From positions 1,674,001-1,738,000 of the forward strand of contig NZ_CP080598.1 in assembly GCF_019598945.1 (NCBI RefSeq): 64,000 nt of DNA. The letters are read 5' to 3'. The position numbers were made by a program, and so were the translations under genes. The notes beneath the pieces are model-generated. The model saw only the letters and a list, made by a program, of their open reading frames with translations. It made no database searches and was not told where the DNA came from. Below are positions 52,278 through 61,973 of the stretch, in pieces. Within the stretch, counting starts at the first letter, position 1; every line of letters starts with the position of its first letter. The DNA is from Sphaerospermopsis torques-reginae ITEP-024. Its GTDB lineage: Bacteria > Cyanobacteriota > Cyanobacteriia > Cyanobacteriales > Nostocaceae.

Positions 52278-53704
52278 ACTCTAAAGCTTTTATCAATAAC
52301 TTTGGTAACAGGCGCTTGCGATCGCATCCTTCTTGTTTGCTCGATAATTTGCTCAATATCTTCTTGGGATAGACGTTGAACATAATTAATTTTCACTTCT
52401 TCTAAAAAGTCATTGAGTAAACTTTGAATCTCTAAAATTACGTGCTTTTCCTGAATTTCTCCCCCTAAAACCGTAGTAAATTTTTCCACTAACTGACTAG
52501 AAAGTTGGGCTGCAACTGGATCTTTAAAGGCGCTAACCAAGGCAAGATATAGGTTTGTGGTGATTTGATTGGCCAATTTTTCACTTAGCTGATTTTGTGC
52601 CTGTCCTACTCCTGGCAGCATGAGCAGGTTACGATAAACAGGTACTTGCCCAAAAGCAAGTTCGATATTGTGCCGCAAAATGGCATTCATTTCTGGTTGG
52701 ATTTTTGGTAAGACTTGATTAACGATGGTTTGTATTAACAGTCCTGAAAGTGCTTCTACTTCGTTAATATTATTAATATCAATGTAGGCACGCTCTTTTT
52801 CCGGTTGTAATAACCACCTGGTAATATCACCGCGCTGTATTGAAACCTGCATTTGGTTAATTACCCGCACTACTACAATTTCTGTGATTTCTTCGGCAAA
52901 ATTGGCTACTATACCTTGGTGAATTTGCCTTCTCACTAAATGTAGATCAATTAACCCGGCTTGATCTAGACGAACTAATACTGGTAAAACTCGCAACCAA
53001 CGCCAAAAGGGAATTACTAAAAAGAGGTCATACCAACGCCATAAAATTGCTTCTAACCAGCTTAAATGGCGATTTTGACGTTTTATATAAAAAGTACGTA
53101 ATAGCAATTCTAAGCCAAATATCACCACAAACGGTAAATCAATTAACCAAAAATCATCTATAAATTCGCCATTTTCGCCTATTTTGCGGTAATAGTTCGC
53201 AGCAATCCCAGGACGAATTTGCTGGTTGAAAAAATTAATTTCTTGTATCCAACCCCGTTTAGATAAATATTCCGCACTCCAAAAAGTATCCAAGGCGCGT
53301 TTTGCTGATTCTTGGCCGATGTGTTCCCGCATCCGGTTTTTAATTTTTTCCAGAGTTCCACTTTTACCCGCACTTGCAAAGGGATTACTATCAATCATCT
53401 CGTTGCTCAAACGGCTGATTTCTGCTAACTTGGTTTTTACTTGAAGGGAGTTTAATCCGGTTTGGCTAACTTGTGCTTCTAAAGCAGCTACTGTTTCTAG
53501 ATAATTTTTCGTGTCTCGATGGGGTTCAATACCTTTAATCGGGTCATAAATCTGGGTGATTTGGGGAAGTTGGCGAAAATAGAAATCCCGCCAAGGTACG
53601 TAACTCAAATCAAATAACACTAACCCTAAGTTAACACTGGCTGCGATCGCCATTAACTTTTCCAACCATAGATTAGCTTGTTTTCGAGGTTTTAATTTAT
53701 TCAT
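52274..53704 (-). CDS. Large membrane protein with voltage-sensor-like segment, unknown
   Basis: 476 residues. Possible membrane segments at about 15-35, 187-207 and 225-245 (FWLIDLPFVVIFGLELLLRT; WYDLFLVIPFWRWLRVLPVL). After the third comes WRWLRVLPVLVRL, an Arg-spaced run that resembles the S4 end of ion-channel voltage sensors. The C-terminal 200 residues are helical and repetitive (IDNINEVEALSGLLIQTI..., VEKFTTVLGGEIQ...), probably cytosolic. I do not recognise a named family; it looks like a conserved cyanobacterial protein. Single gene, upstream of rfbB in the opposite direction. Confidence 0.75.
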   Translation of the reverse strand: MNKLKPRKQANLWLEKLMAIAASVNLGLVLFDLSYVPWRDFYFRQLPQITQIYDPIKGIEPHRDTKNYLETVAALEAQVSQTGLNSLQVKTKLAEISRLSNEMIDSNPFASAGKSGTLEKIKNRMREHIGQESAKRALDTFWSAEYLSKRGWIQEINFFNQQIRPGIAANYYRKIGENGEFIDDFWLIDLPFVVIFGLELLLRTFYIKRQNRHLSWLEAILWRWYDLFLVIPFWRWLRVLPVLVRLDQAGLIDLHLVRRQIHQGIVANFAEEITEIVVVRVINQMQVSIQRGDITRWLLQPEKERAYIDINNINEVEALSGLLIQTIVNQVLPKIQPEMNAILRHNIELAFGQVPVYRNLLMLPGVGQAQNQLSEKLANQITTNLYLALVSAFKDPVAAQLSSQLVEKFTTVLGGEIQEKHVILEIQSLLNDFLEEVKINYVQRLSQEDIEQIIEQTRRMRSQAPVTKVIDKSFRV

Positions 53705-54243
53705 TATTAGTTAATTTTTATACTCAATATTAAGTCTTTCTCTTCTTTAGTTTAATATATTGCTTAATTATCCCCTTCTTGATTACAATTTCTGTATAAT
53801 GTCTGTACTTAATCAAGGGGTCATGTAAAAAAATATTATATATTTTTACAAATATGTGTTATCTGATAAATATATGAACATTTTTATTGTAATAAATATT
53901 GAGGTAGATACCAAATACACGACTTACTTCAAAAAGTATCTTTTGCAAATGGGTGTAAGGTTTTAGGTTTTTATCTAGCTCATATTTTTGGTTTTTACAG
54001 CAGTTTTCATGTCTTTAGACCACAGTAAAGGCGAAGCATTCGGATGATAGTCTTAGGTAAAAACCGATAATTAATTGTCCGAATGCTTCGCCCCTACATT
54101 GTTGACGCGAAACCTAAATCAAAATGTGGTTTATTTACCTGAAAATAGCTGTAATACGATGATTAGCCGTAACATTACAACAGTGGAAATTACCACATTT
54201 CCACTAAAAATCAAACAATAACAAATAGGAAAAATCTGTTTAT
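53705..54243. other. Divergent spacer before rfbB (539 bp)
   Basis: No gene. Contains an inverted repeat: GGCGAAGCATTCGGA (54030-54044) / TCCGAATGCTTCGCC (54078-54092), perfect over 15 bp, loop 33. This is a dispersed palindrome of cyanobacteria (MITE-like) more than an operator. The rfb promoter should lie between about 54100 and 54240. Confidence 0.65.
54030..54092. repeat. Palindromic element upstream of rfbB
   Basis: 15-bp perfect inverted repeat GGCGAAGCATTCGGA with a 33-base centre; could form a large hairpin in RNA. Confidence 0.8.
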
Positions 54244-55332
54244 ATGTCAAACTTCCAAAAAAATGATCTGCCAACTTTATTAGTTACAGGTGGCGCAGGA
54301 TTTATAGGAGCTAACTTTGTTCTCCAAGCTAGAAAAAATCAATGGGCTAATATCATTAATTTAGATAAACTGACTTATGCTAGTAATCTACAAAATTTAG
54401 CTGAATTACAAGATGATCCCAATTATGCTTTTATTCAAGGAGATATTGGTAACTTTGAATTAGTCAGTTATTTGTTAGAAAAATATCAACCAGATGCAGT
54501 AATCAACTTTGCTGCGGAAACTCATGTAGATCGTTCAATTATCACTCCCATTAATTTTATTCAAACTAACGTAATGGGAACATTCCATTTATTAGAAGCA
54601 AGTAAAGTTTATTGGCAAAACTTAAAATCAGAAAAACAAGAAAAATTCCGATTTTTGCATATATCTACCGATGAAGTTTATGGTTCTTTAAATACAGATG
54701 ATCCAGCTTTTCGAGAAGATACACCTTATGCACCAAATAGTCCTTATGCAGCTTCTAAAGCTAGTGCAGATCATTTAGTTAGATCCTACTATCACACCTA
54801 TAATTTACCTACTTTAACTACTAATTGTTCTAATAATTATGGACCGTTACAGTTTCCTGAAAAACTGATTCCTTTGATGATACTTAATGCTTTAAATAAG
54901 AAACCTTTACCTATTTATGGTGATGGTCAAAATGTGAGAGATTGGTTATATGTAGGTGATCACTGTGATGCTATTTATTTGGTTTTAAAAGAAGGTAAAA
55001 TCGGCGAAAGTTATAACGTGGGTGGATTAAATGAACAAACTAACTTAGTAGTTGTGAATAAAATTTGTGAGATTTTAGAGAAGTTAGCGCCGAAAGATAA
55101 TTTTCAATATTCTTCGTTAATTACCTTTATTAAAGATCGTCTTGGACATGATCGCCGTTATGCAATTGATTGTAGTAAAATCACAAAAGAATTAGGATGG
55201 CAACCCAAGGAAAATTTTGATAGTGGTTTGTTAAAAACTGTGCAATGGTATCTTGACAATTCAGCTTGGGTAGAATCTATTTTTACAGGAGAATATCAAA
55301 ACTGGATTCAGAAAAATTACGAAAGTCGTTAA
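54244..55332 (+). CDS. rfbB: dTDP-glucose 4,6-dehydratase
   Basis: 362 residues, NAD-dependent SDR enzyme; second step of dTDP-L-rhamnose synthesis. VTGGAGFIGANFV dinucleotide motif, ISTDEVYG with the catalytic Asp-Glu, SPYAASKASADH (YxxxK), NNYGPLQFPEKLIPL substrate region. AGGA about 13 bases upstream. First gene of the rfbBACD cluster, all plus strand. Confidence 0.96.
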   Translation: MSNFQKNDLPTLLVTGGAGFIGANFVLQARKNQWANIINLDKLTYASNLQNLAELQDDPNYAFIQGDIGNFELVSYLLEKYQPDAVINFAAETHVDRSIITPINFIQTNVMGTFHLLEASKVYWQNLKSEKQEKFRFLHISTDEVYGSLNTDDPAFREDTPYAPNSPYAASKASADHLVRSYYHTYNLPTLTTNCSNNYGPLQFPEKLIPLMILNALNKKPLPIYGDGQNVRDWLYVGDHCDAIYLVLKEGKIGESYNVGGLNEQTNLVVVNKICEILEKLAPKDNFQYSSLITFIKDRLGHDRRYAIDCSKITKELGWQPKENFDSGLLKTVQWYLDNSAWVESIFTGEYQNWIQKNYESR

Positions 55333-55433
55333 AGGAGTAGGGGTAATTCATGAATTACCCCTACTTCCGTTTTATTTTGCGTAAGTCCTGGATTTATTTA
55401 GTAATAATTAATTCGCTGTATAAGGAAGATAAA

Positions 55434-56315
55434 ATGAAGGGTATTATTCTCGCAGGTGGTTCTGGTACAAGACTTTATCCCTTAACTCAAGTTGTCAGTA
55501 AACAATTAATGTCGGTTTATGACAAACCGATGATTTATTATCCGTTATCGGTGTTAATGTTAGCTGGAATTAGAGAAATTTTAATTATTTCCACACCCAC
55601 AGATTTACCTCTTTTTCAAAGATTACTAAAAGATGGTAGTCAATGGGGTTTAAAGTTTAGTTATGTGGAACAACCAAAACCAGAAGGTTTAGCACAAGCT
55701 TTTATTTTGGGGAAAGATTTTATCAAAAATGATTCAGTGTGTTTAATTTTGGGAGATAATATTTTTTATGGTCATGGTTTCACAGAAGTTTTAACCCGTG
55801 CTGCTCAATTGCAAAATGGAGGTTTAGTTTTTGGTTATAAAGTCACTAACCCAGAAAGTTATGGTGTGATTGAATTTAACGCCGAAAGAAAAGCGATTAG
55901 TATAGAAGAAAAACCAAAAGTTCCTAAATCAAAATATGCTGTACCAGGAATTTATTTTTATGATTCCCAAGTAACAGAAATTGCTGCTAGTTTGAAACCT
56001 TCTGCACGGGGTGAGCTAGAAATTACTGATGTGAATTTAGCTTATTTAAAGCAAGATCAATTAAAGGTAGAAATTTTAGGAAGGGGTTATGCTTGGTTAG
56101 ATACGGGTACACATGAATCTTTACATCAGGCTAGTAATTTTATCCAAACTTTAGAACAAAGACAGGGAGTAAAAATAGCTTGTATTGAAGAAATTGCTTA
56201 TTATCAAGGATATATTGATAGTCAACAACTTAGTGACTTGGTTGAGTCTATGGGTAAAAGTAGTTATGGTCTTTATTTAAGACGGATTTTAGAAGATGAA
56301 ATTGCTTTTAATTGA
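55434..56315 (+). CDS. rfbA: Glucose-1-phosphate thymidylyltransferase
   Basis: 293 residues from ATG 55434 ([19 protein letters not shown]), with AAGGAAG just upstream; the open frame extends 28 codons further, but that part is not conserved. Nucleotide motif [27 protein letters not shown] substrate loop. First step of dTDP-rhamnose synthesis: Glc-1-P + dTTP. Lies 101 bp after rfbB. Confidence 0.96.
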   Translation: MKGIILAGGSGTRLYPLTQVVSKQLMSVYDKPMIYYPLSVLMLAGIREILIISTPTDLPLFQRLLKDGSQWGLKFSYVEQPKPEGLAQAFILGKDFIKNDSVCLILGDNIFYGHGFTEVLTRAAQLQNGGLVFGYKVTNPESYGVIEFNAERKAISIEEKPKVPKSKYAVPGIYFYDSQVTEIAASLKPSARGELEITDVNLAYLKQDQLKVEILGRGYAWLDTGTHESLHQASNFIQTLEQRQGVKIACIEEIAYYQGYIDSQQLSDLVESMGKSSYGLYLRRILEDEIAFN

Positions 56316-56424
56316 GAAAACCTAAGTATTCAGCTATCAGTAATCAGTAATCAGCTATAATCTAGAGTTAGTTAATAACAAATAACCAGGATATAAGGTT
56401 TGAACTACACAAGAGGATGATTTG

Positions 56425-56970
56425 ATGAAGATTATAAACACAGAAATTCCTGATGTCTTATTAATTGAACCTCAAGTTTTTGGAGATGAAAGGGGATTTT
56501 TTTATGAAAGTTTTAATGAGAGAGTTTTTTTAGAAAAAACCGGAATTTTACCTCATTTTGTCCAAGATAATCACTCTCGATCTAGTAAAAATGTGTTGCG
56601 AGGTTTGCATTATCAAATTCAGCAACCACAAGGAAAATTAGTCAGGGTTGTAGTAGGTGAAGTTTTTGATGTAGCTGTTGATTTGCGAAAAAGTTCTACT
56701 ACTTTTGGACAATGGGTGGGTGTAAATTTATCAGCAGAAAATAAACATCAATTGTGGATACCACCGGGTTTTGCTCATGGTTTTTTAGTATTATCTGAAT
56801 ATGCAGATTTTCTGTATAAAACCACGGATTATTATGCACCTGAATATGATCGTACTCTTTTATGGAATGATCCAGATTTAGCGATTTCTTGGCCGATTAA
56901 AGATGAACCAATTGTTTCTGGTAAGGATAAAATTGGTAAGTTATTTTCAGAAGCGGAGGTTTATCAATGA
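56425..56970 (+). CDS. rfbC: dTDP-4-dehydrorhamnose 3,5-epimerase
   Basis: 181 residues from ATG 56425 with AAGAGG eight bases upstream. Cupin-fold epimerase: EPQVFGDERGFFYESFNE, catalytic His in RGLHYQIQQPQGKLVRV, and LWIPPGFAHGFLVLSE. Third enzyme of the pathway. Its stop overlaps the rfbD start by 4 bp (ATGA), so the two are coupled. Confidence 0.95.
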   Translation: MKIINTEIPDVLLIEPQVFGDERGFFYESFNERVFLEKTGILPHFVQDNHSRSSKNVLRGLHYQIQQPQGKLVRVVVGEVFDVAVDLRKSSTTFGQWVGVNLSAENKHQLWIPPGFAHGFLVLSEYADFLYKTTDYYAPEYDRTLLWNDPDLAISWPIKDEPIVSGKDKIGKLFSEAEVYQ

Positions 56971-57845
56971 AAATTCTATTAACCGGTATTTCTGGACAGG
57001 TAGGTTGGGAATTACAACGCACTTTAATGACTGTGGGTGAGGTAATTTCTTTAAATCGTGGTCAATTGGATTTAGCAAATCCTGATAGTATTCGTGGTAC
57101 AATTAGGGATATTAAACCTGATTTAATTGTCAATCCTGCTGCTTATACTGCGGTGGATAAAGCGGAATCAGAAATTGATTTAGCTATGGCTATTAATGGT
57201 GTTGCACCTGGTATAATTGCTGAAGAAGCTAAAAGTTTAAATGCAGCAATAATTCATTATTCTACTGATTATGTTTTTGATGGGAATAAAAATACTCCCT
57301 ATCAGGAAAATGATCAAACAAATCCGCAAAATATCTATGGAAAAACAAAGTTAGCTGGTGAAGAAGCTATTTCTTCTGTTGGTGTTAATTATCTGATTTT
57401 TCGTACTAGCTGGGTTTATGGTTTGCGGGGTAAAAACTTTTTGTTAACGATGCAAAGATTAGCTAAGGAAAGGGAAGAAATTCGGGTTGTTGATGATCAA
57501 ATTGGCGCACCGACTTGGAGTGGAATGATTGCAGAAATTACAGCGCAAGTTATTACTCAAGGTCAAAATAATTTAATTGATTTTTTTGCTAAAAATCGAG
57601 GAATATATAATTTATCTCCTAGTGGTACAACTAGCTGGTATGGTTTTGCGAAGGCAATTTTAAAAGATGATTTTCCTAACAATGAAAGAAAATTAAAAAG
57701 ATTAATTCCTATTACTACCCCAGAATATCCTACCCCTGCGAGTAGACCGGCTTTTTCTTTGTTAGATAATCAAAAATTGTCTGATACATTTGGTTTAAAA
57801 ATGCCAGAATGGGATCAAGTTCTCAAGTTAGTTCTTGATAGTTAA
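56967..57845 (+). CDS. rfbD: dTDP-4-dehydrorhamnose reductase
   Basis: 292 residues, SDR. LLTGISGQVGWEL (NADPH motif), NPAAYTAVDKAE, HYSTDYVFDG, and PQNIYGKTKLAGE (YxxxK), FRTSWVYG. Last step to dTDP-L-rhamnose, used for O-antigen or exopolysaccharide. Ends at a good terminator; the operon order B-A-C-D is common in cyanobacteria. Confidence 0.95.
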   Translation: MKILLTGISGQVGWELQRTLMTVGEVISLNRGQLDLANPDSIRGTIRDIKPDLIVNPAAYTAVDKAESEIDLAMAINGVAPGIIAEEAKSLNAAIIHYSTDYVFDGNKNTPYQENDQTNPQNIYGKTKLAGEEAISSVGVNYLIFRTSWVYGLRGKNFLLTMQRLAKEREEIRVVDDQIGAPTWSGMIAEITAQVITQGQNNLIDFFAKNRGIYNLSPSGTTSWYGFAKAILKDDFPNNERKLKRLIPITTPEYPTPASRPAFSLLDNQKLSDTFGLKMPEWDQVLKLVLDS

Positions 57846-57851
57846 AAAATC

Positions 57852-57888
57852 AGATCCCCGCATTGTTGAAGAAGTCGGGGATCTTTTT
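57852..57888 (+). terminator. Rho-independent terminator of the rfb operon
   Basis: Perfect 9-bp stem AGATCCCCG (57852-57860) / CGGGGATCT (57876-57884) with a 15-base loop and TTTTT tail. Same stem type as the mraY terminator. Confidence 0.88.
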
Positions 57889-57908
57889 CATCAAATATCA
57901 GAAATTAA

Positions 57909-57936
57909 ACGCAGATGAACGCGGATAAACGCAGAT
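57909..57936. repeat. Second copy of the ACGCAGATGAACGCGGATAA repeat
   Basis: Identical to the stretch at 9689-9716 over about 26 bases; lies between the rfb terminator and the radA stop. Confidence 0.75.
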
Positions 57937-57955
57937 GGGGAGTGATTATGTTTTT

Positions 57956-59521
57956 TTATTCATCCTCATCTTCATCTGTTTCTAAATCAATATCTTCCAA
58001 AGATTGATGAGGAATAGCGGCAATAATCGCATCTATGACTTTAGAAACTTGTAAAATTTCTATGTTTAAATCAGGAAACTTCTGACCTTTGGGTATTATC
58101 GCTCGTTTAAACCCTAATTTTGCTGCTTCTTTTAATCTTAGTTCCATTTGGGACACCGATCGCACTTGTCCCCCTAAACCCACTTCCCCTATTAACACGG
58201 TTTCGGGATCTACTATCCTATCTCGAAAACTGGCGACAATGGCGATCGCAATTCCCAAGTCTACCGCAGGTTCTTCTACATTCAAACCCCCCGCAGATGC
58301 AACATAGGAGTCTAATTTTGACATGGGTATCCCTACCCGTTTTTCTAATACTGCTAAAATTTGCACTAAGCGGTTATAATCTATCCCTGTACCTGCTCGA
58401 CGGGGTGAAGGGTAACTGGTAGGACTTACCAAAGCTTGCAATTCTACAACTATCGGTCTTGTTCCTTCACAAGCCACTACAATAGCTGTACCCGGTGCGG
58501 GGTCGTCACGGTTTCCTAGAAATAATTCTGAAGGATTGGGTACTTCTCTTAATCCATTAGAAACCATTTCAAATATACCAATTTCATGGGTAGCTCCGAA
58601 ACGATTTTTAACAGTTCTTAATAATCTGTGGGAAGCAAAGCGATCGCCTTCAAAATACAAAACCGTATCTACTAAATGTTCTAAAACCCTCGGTCCAGCT
58701 ATAGTTCCTTCTTTCGTGACATGACCAACAATTAACATTGTAATATCTTCATGTTTTGCCACCTTCATTAAAGCGGCGGTACATTCCCGCACCTGCGCTA
58801 CTGAACCAGGTGCAGATGTCAAAGCTGGGAAGAATACAGTTTGTATACTATCAATCACGGCCAGATTCGGTTTGAGAGAGTCAATTTCCCGGAGTATTTC
58901 CTCTAAATCCGTTTCTGGCAAGACATACAAATCAGAACCGATGCTATGATGTTCTATAACATTTTCAGTATTTTCCGGTAGTTTATTAGTAGTTTTAGTT
59001 TCTTCTTCTTGATTTTCGCTTTCTTCCGAAACAACATTGATCGGTTTAGACATTCCCAAACGAGAAGCCCGTAATTTTACCTGTTGTCCTGATTCTTCAC
59101 CTGTAACATAGAGAATGCGGTATCTTTGGGATAATTCGTTAGAAACTTGGAGTAAGAGAGTAGATTTACCAATACCGGGATCACCACCGATTAAGACCAT
59201 TGAACCGGGGACAACTCCCCCACCAAGTACCCGATCTAACTCGCCATAACCGGATTCCCATCGAGCAATTTGGCGATCGCTAATTTGGTCAAAAGTTAGA
59301 GAAGCCCTTGGTTTAGCGGGTTTACTGCTGCTGGGTTTAATTCCACCTGGTGCAACGTGCCAGTTACCTACTCCACCCCGACTAGGTATATCCACCCCGA
59401 AAGGCGTAGCATTCTCTTCTACCAAAGAATCGTAAGTGTCGCAATTAGGACATTTTCCGAACCATTGGGAAAATTCTGCTCCGCATTTGCTACATATAAA
59501 AATAGTTTTGGGCTTTGCCAT
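57956..59521 (-). CDS. radA: DNA repair protein RadA (Sms)
   Basis: 521 residues, RecA-like branch-migration helper. N-terminal zinc finger Cys10, Cys13, Cys24, Cys27 (ICSKCG...GKCPNC), Walker A GGDPGIGKSTLL (about 113-124), the RadA KNRFG motif (VKNRFGATHEIG), and the C-terminal Lon-like domain (DLGIAIAIVASF, IGEVGLGGQVR). An acidic insert (ESENQEEETKTTNKLPEN) lies in the middle and a very acidic tail ends it. ATG 59519-59521. Length slightly longer than E. coli because of the insert. Confidence 0.95.
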   Translation of the reverse strand: MAKPKTIFICSKCGAEFSQWFGKCPNCDTYDSLVEENATPFGVDIPSRGGVGNWHVAPGGIKPSSSKPAKPRASLTFDQISDRQIARWESGYGELDRVLGGGVVPGSMVLIGGDPGIGKSTLLLQVSNELSQRYRILYVTGEESGQQVKLRASRLGMSKPINVVSEESENQEEETKTTNKLPENTENVIEHHSIGSDLYVLPETDLEEILREIDSLKPNLAVIDSIQTVFFPALTSAPGSVAQVRECTAALMKVAKHEDITMLIVGHVTKEGTIAGPRVLEHLVDTVLYFEGDRFASHRLLRTVKNRFGATHEIGIFEMVSNGLREVPNPSELFLGNRDDPAPGTAIVVACEGTRPIVVELQALVSPTSYPSPRRAGTGIDYNRLVQILAVLEKRVGIPMSKLDSYVASAGGLNVEEPAVDLGIAIAIVASFRDRIVDPETVLIGEVGLGGQVRSVSQMELRLKEAAKLGFKRAIIPKGQKFPDLNIEILQVSKVIDAIIAAIPHQSLEDIDLETDEDEDE

Positions 59522-59689
59522 GAGTAATTTTTATTTAAGAATCTTAATTTTTGTTTAAGTTTTAGAAAAAACTCAAGTTAAATAATAGTAGTAGTTACAG
59601 CTTTTTCTGATTAACTGATGCGATCATATCTTAATATGATGGTATGAAAATTCATAATGTAAAATTTTAGTTAGGGAGTGTAGGGAAAC

Positions 59690-60418
59690 TTGGAAAGTAA
59701 TAAAGAAAAAATCCTGGTAGTAGACGACGAAGCAAGCATTAGGCGGATTTTGGAAACACGCCTTTCCATGATTGGCTACGATGTAGTAACAGCAGGTGAT
59801 GGAGAAGAAGCTTTAGAAACTTTTCACAAATCAGAACCAGACCTGGTAGTTTTGGATGTGATGATGCCAAAGCTAGATGGCTACGGTGTTTGTCAAGAAT
59901 TACGTAAAGAATCCGATGTTCCTATCATCATGTTAACAGCCTTGGGTGATGTAGCTGATCGGATCACCGGACTAGAATTAGGCGCTGATGACTACGTAGT
60001 TAAGCCATTCTCTCCCAAAGAGCTAGAAGCTCGTATTCGCTCAGTTTTACGCAGAGTAGACAAAACCGGAGCAACTGGTATTCCCAGTTCGGGAGTGATT
60101 CATGTTGGGAATATCAGAATTGATACCAATAAACGCCAAGTTTACAAAGGTGATGAGCGTATCCGCTTAACGGGTATGGAATTTAGCTTATTAGAACTAT
60201 TAGTAAGTCGTTCAGGAGAAGCTTTTTCCCGTTCCGAAATTTTACAAGAAGTTTGGGGTTACACACCAGAACGCCATGTAGATACCCGTGTAGTAGATGT
60301 ACATATTTCCCGGTTACGGGCAAAATTAGAAGATGATCCCAGCAACCCAGAACTGATACTGACTGCTAGAGGTACTGGTTATTTATTTCAACGTATTCTG
60401 GAAGCAGGGGAAGAGTAA
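59690..60418 (+). CDS. rpaB: Response regulator RpaB (OmpR family, Ycf27)
   Basis: 242 residues from TTG 59690; the only in-frame start near AGGGA (59681). Receiver: acidic pair in VVDDE, phospho-acceptor Asp56 (VVLDVMMPKLDG), Thr83, Lys105 (YVVKPF). DNA-binding winged helix at the C-terminus (LTGMEFSLLELLVSRSG, VDVHISRLRAKLEDDP). RpaB acts with kinase NblS (Hik33) on HLR1 sites controlling photosystem I and high-light genes; psaE in this window is a plausible target (inference). Confidence 0.95.
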   Translation: MESNKEKILVVDDEASIRRILETRLSMIGYDVVTAGDGEEALETFHKSEPDLVVLDVMMPKLDGYGVCQELRKESDVPIIMLTALGDVADRITGLELGADDYVVKPFSPKELEARIRSVLRRVDKTGATGIPSSGVIHVGNIRIDTNKRQVYKGDERIRLTGMEFSLLELLVSRSGEAFSRSEILQEVWGYTPERHVDTRVVDVHISRLRAKLEDDPSNPELILTARGTGYLFQRILEAGEE

Positions 60419-60420
60419 TT

Positions 60421-60571
60421 AGGTGACAGGTGACAGGTGACAGTTATGAGGTGACAGGTGACAGTAGTTTACCAATTACCAATTACCCATTACCCATTAC
60501 CAATTACCAATTACCAATCACCAATTACCAATTACCAATTACCTATTACCAATTACCAATTACCTATTACC
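60421..60571. repeat. Heptamer repeats filling the rpaB-ccb spacer
   Basis: AGGTGAC units (60420-60465), then about 13 CCAATTA/CCCATTA/CCTATTA units to 60571, directly against the ATG at 60573. No ribosome binding site can be distinguished in the repeat. Confidence 0.92.
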
Positions 60572-60572
60572 A

Positions 60573-61214
60573 ATGACCAAATCTGATCCTAATCGAGTTT
60601 TACGGCGTTTACCCTTGGTAGTTGGGGGTTTAGGTGCTGTTTTGTTGTTTGTCAATCGGTTGTTAACACCAGAACTGACAGACTCTCAAGCGCGGGGGGA
60701 TGTGTTGGGAGTGATTTTAAGTGCAGTGTTAATTTTAACGGGTTTAATTTGGCAACAAGTCCAACCCAAAACCCCTGATACTGTAGAACTGATTGGAGAA
60801 GAGGGTTTTGTGTTAGATCCTGATTTACCAGAAACCGTGAAAACAGAATTAGCTTGGGCATCAAGGTTACTGTTAACTAATACAGTAACGCGATCGCTTG
60901 TAGTTTATTACCAAGGTAAGGTTTTGTTACGTCGCGGTATTCTGGGTGCTAAATCAGAAGTTACACCAGGTGCAATATTAAAAAGAGTATTAGAAACCCA
61001 AAAACCAGTTTATTTAGTAGCTTTAAAAGTCTATCCCGGTAAAATTGAATTTGATTATTTACCTGAAAATACCCAAGGTGTAATTTGTCAACCTATTGGT
61101 AAAGAAGGTGTATTAATTTTAGGAGCAAACGCACCTCGCAGTTATACAAAACAAGATGAAAATTGGATTGCGGGAATAGCTGATAAATTAGCTGTTACTC
61201 TTGGTAATGGGTGA
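60573..61214 (+). CDS. Cofactor assembly of complex C protein (CCB2/CCB4-like)
   Basis: 213 residues. N-terminal two membrane segments (about 13-31 and 45-61), then a soluble domain (ELIGEEGFVLDPDLPETVK ... LVVYYQGKVLLRRGIL). It matches the CCB subunit B-type family that attaches heme ci to cytochrome b6. It follows rpaB in many cyanobacteria; here it is separated by a repeat array. The start is set as ATG 60573 because the repeat array precludes upstream coding. Confidence 0.85.
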   Translation: MTKSDPNRVLRRLPLVVGGLGAVLLFVNRLLTPELTDSQARGDVLGVILSAVLILTGLIWQQVQPKTPDTVELIGEEGFVLDPDLPETVKTELAWASRLLLTNTVTRSLVVYYQGKVLLRRGILGAKSEVTPGAILKRVLETQKPVYLVALKVYPGKIEFDYLPENTQGVICQPIGKEGVLILGANAPRSYTKQDENWIAGIADKLAVTLGNG

Positions 61215-61246
61215 TTGCTGATTGGGAATGATGCTGGAATTGGATG

Positions 61247-61867
61247 CTAAACTACACCAGCCTGAAAAATCTGATTTGCGGTAAGATTAAATTCAGGAAA
61301 AGTTTGAGAAATGATTATATCATTATTTTGAAACTTACTGATTTGATATTCTCCATCAACCAAATTACAAACAGAGATAGTCGGTTGTTTAGGATTACCA
61401 ATAAAATTACGTCCACCCAAAGCTGCATAATCTATAATCCAATATTCAGAAATCCCCATTTCCTCATAATCAGCATATTTTAAGTAGTAATCATCACGCC
61501 AGTTAGTTGATACAATTTCAATCACCAAAGGTATAGAAGCACCTTGACTAACAATAGATTCTTTTTTCCATAATTTTTCATTAACTAAATTTTCACGGTT
61601 TAGCACCAACAAATCTGGGAAATAACCAGAATCTTTACCATCTGGTCTAACTATCACTTGGTTAGGAATACCATAAGGTAATCCTAGACGTTTGATTTCA
61701 AAGGGAATTTCTACCCCTAGAAAACTTTTAACTTCTTCGTGATCTCCTGTAGGTTGTGCCATTTCAATAATATTGCCATGATGTAATTCATAACGTACCC
61801 CGGAATTTTCAGGTAGCCAAGCGACAAATTCCTCAAAGGTGATAACTTTAGATAAGGTTTGAATCAT
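61247..61867 (-). CDS. Uma2 family nuclease-like protein
   Basis: 206 residues. Uma2 core: VITFEEFVAWLPENSG, YELHHGNIIEM, GYFPDLLVLNRE, IPLVIEIVSTNWRDDYYLKY, ISEYWIIDYAALGG. Third Uma2 of the window. ATG 61865-61867; no evidence of a partner. Function unproven. Confidence 0.88.
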   Translation of the reverse strand: MIQTLSKVITFEEFVAWLPENSGVRYELHHGNIIEMAQPTGDHEEVKSFLGVEIPFEIKRLGLPYGIPNQVIVRPDGKDSGYFPDLLVLNRENLVNEKLWKKESIVSQGASIPLVIEIVSTNWRDDYYLKYADYEEMGISEYWIIDYAALGGRNFIGNPKQPTISVCNLVDGEYQISKFQNNDIIISQTFPEFNLTANQIFQAGVV

Positions 61868-61973
61868 GGCTGTTGAGCATTGCTAAAGATAAGGATATTA
61901 TAAACTTTTGCATCTTGCCTTTTGCCTATTTACTGTCACCTGTCACCTGTCACCTGTCACCTTCTTGAAAACT

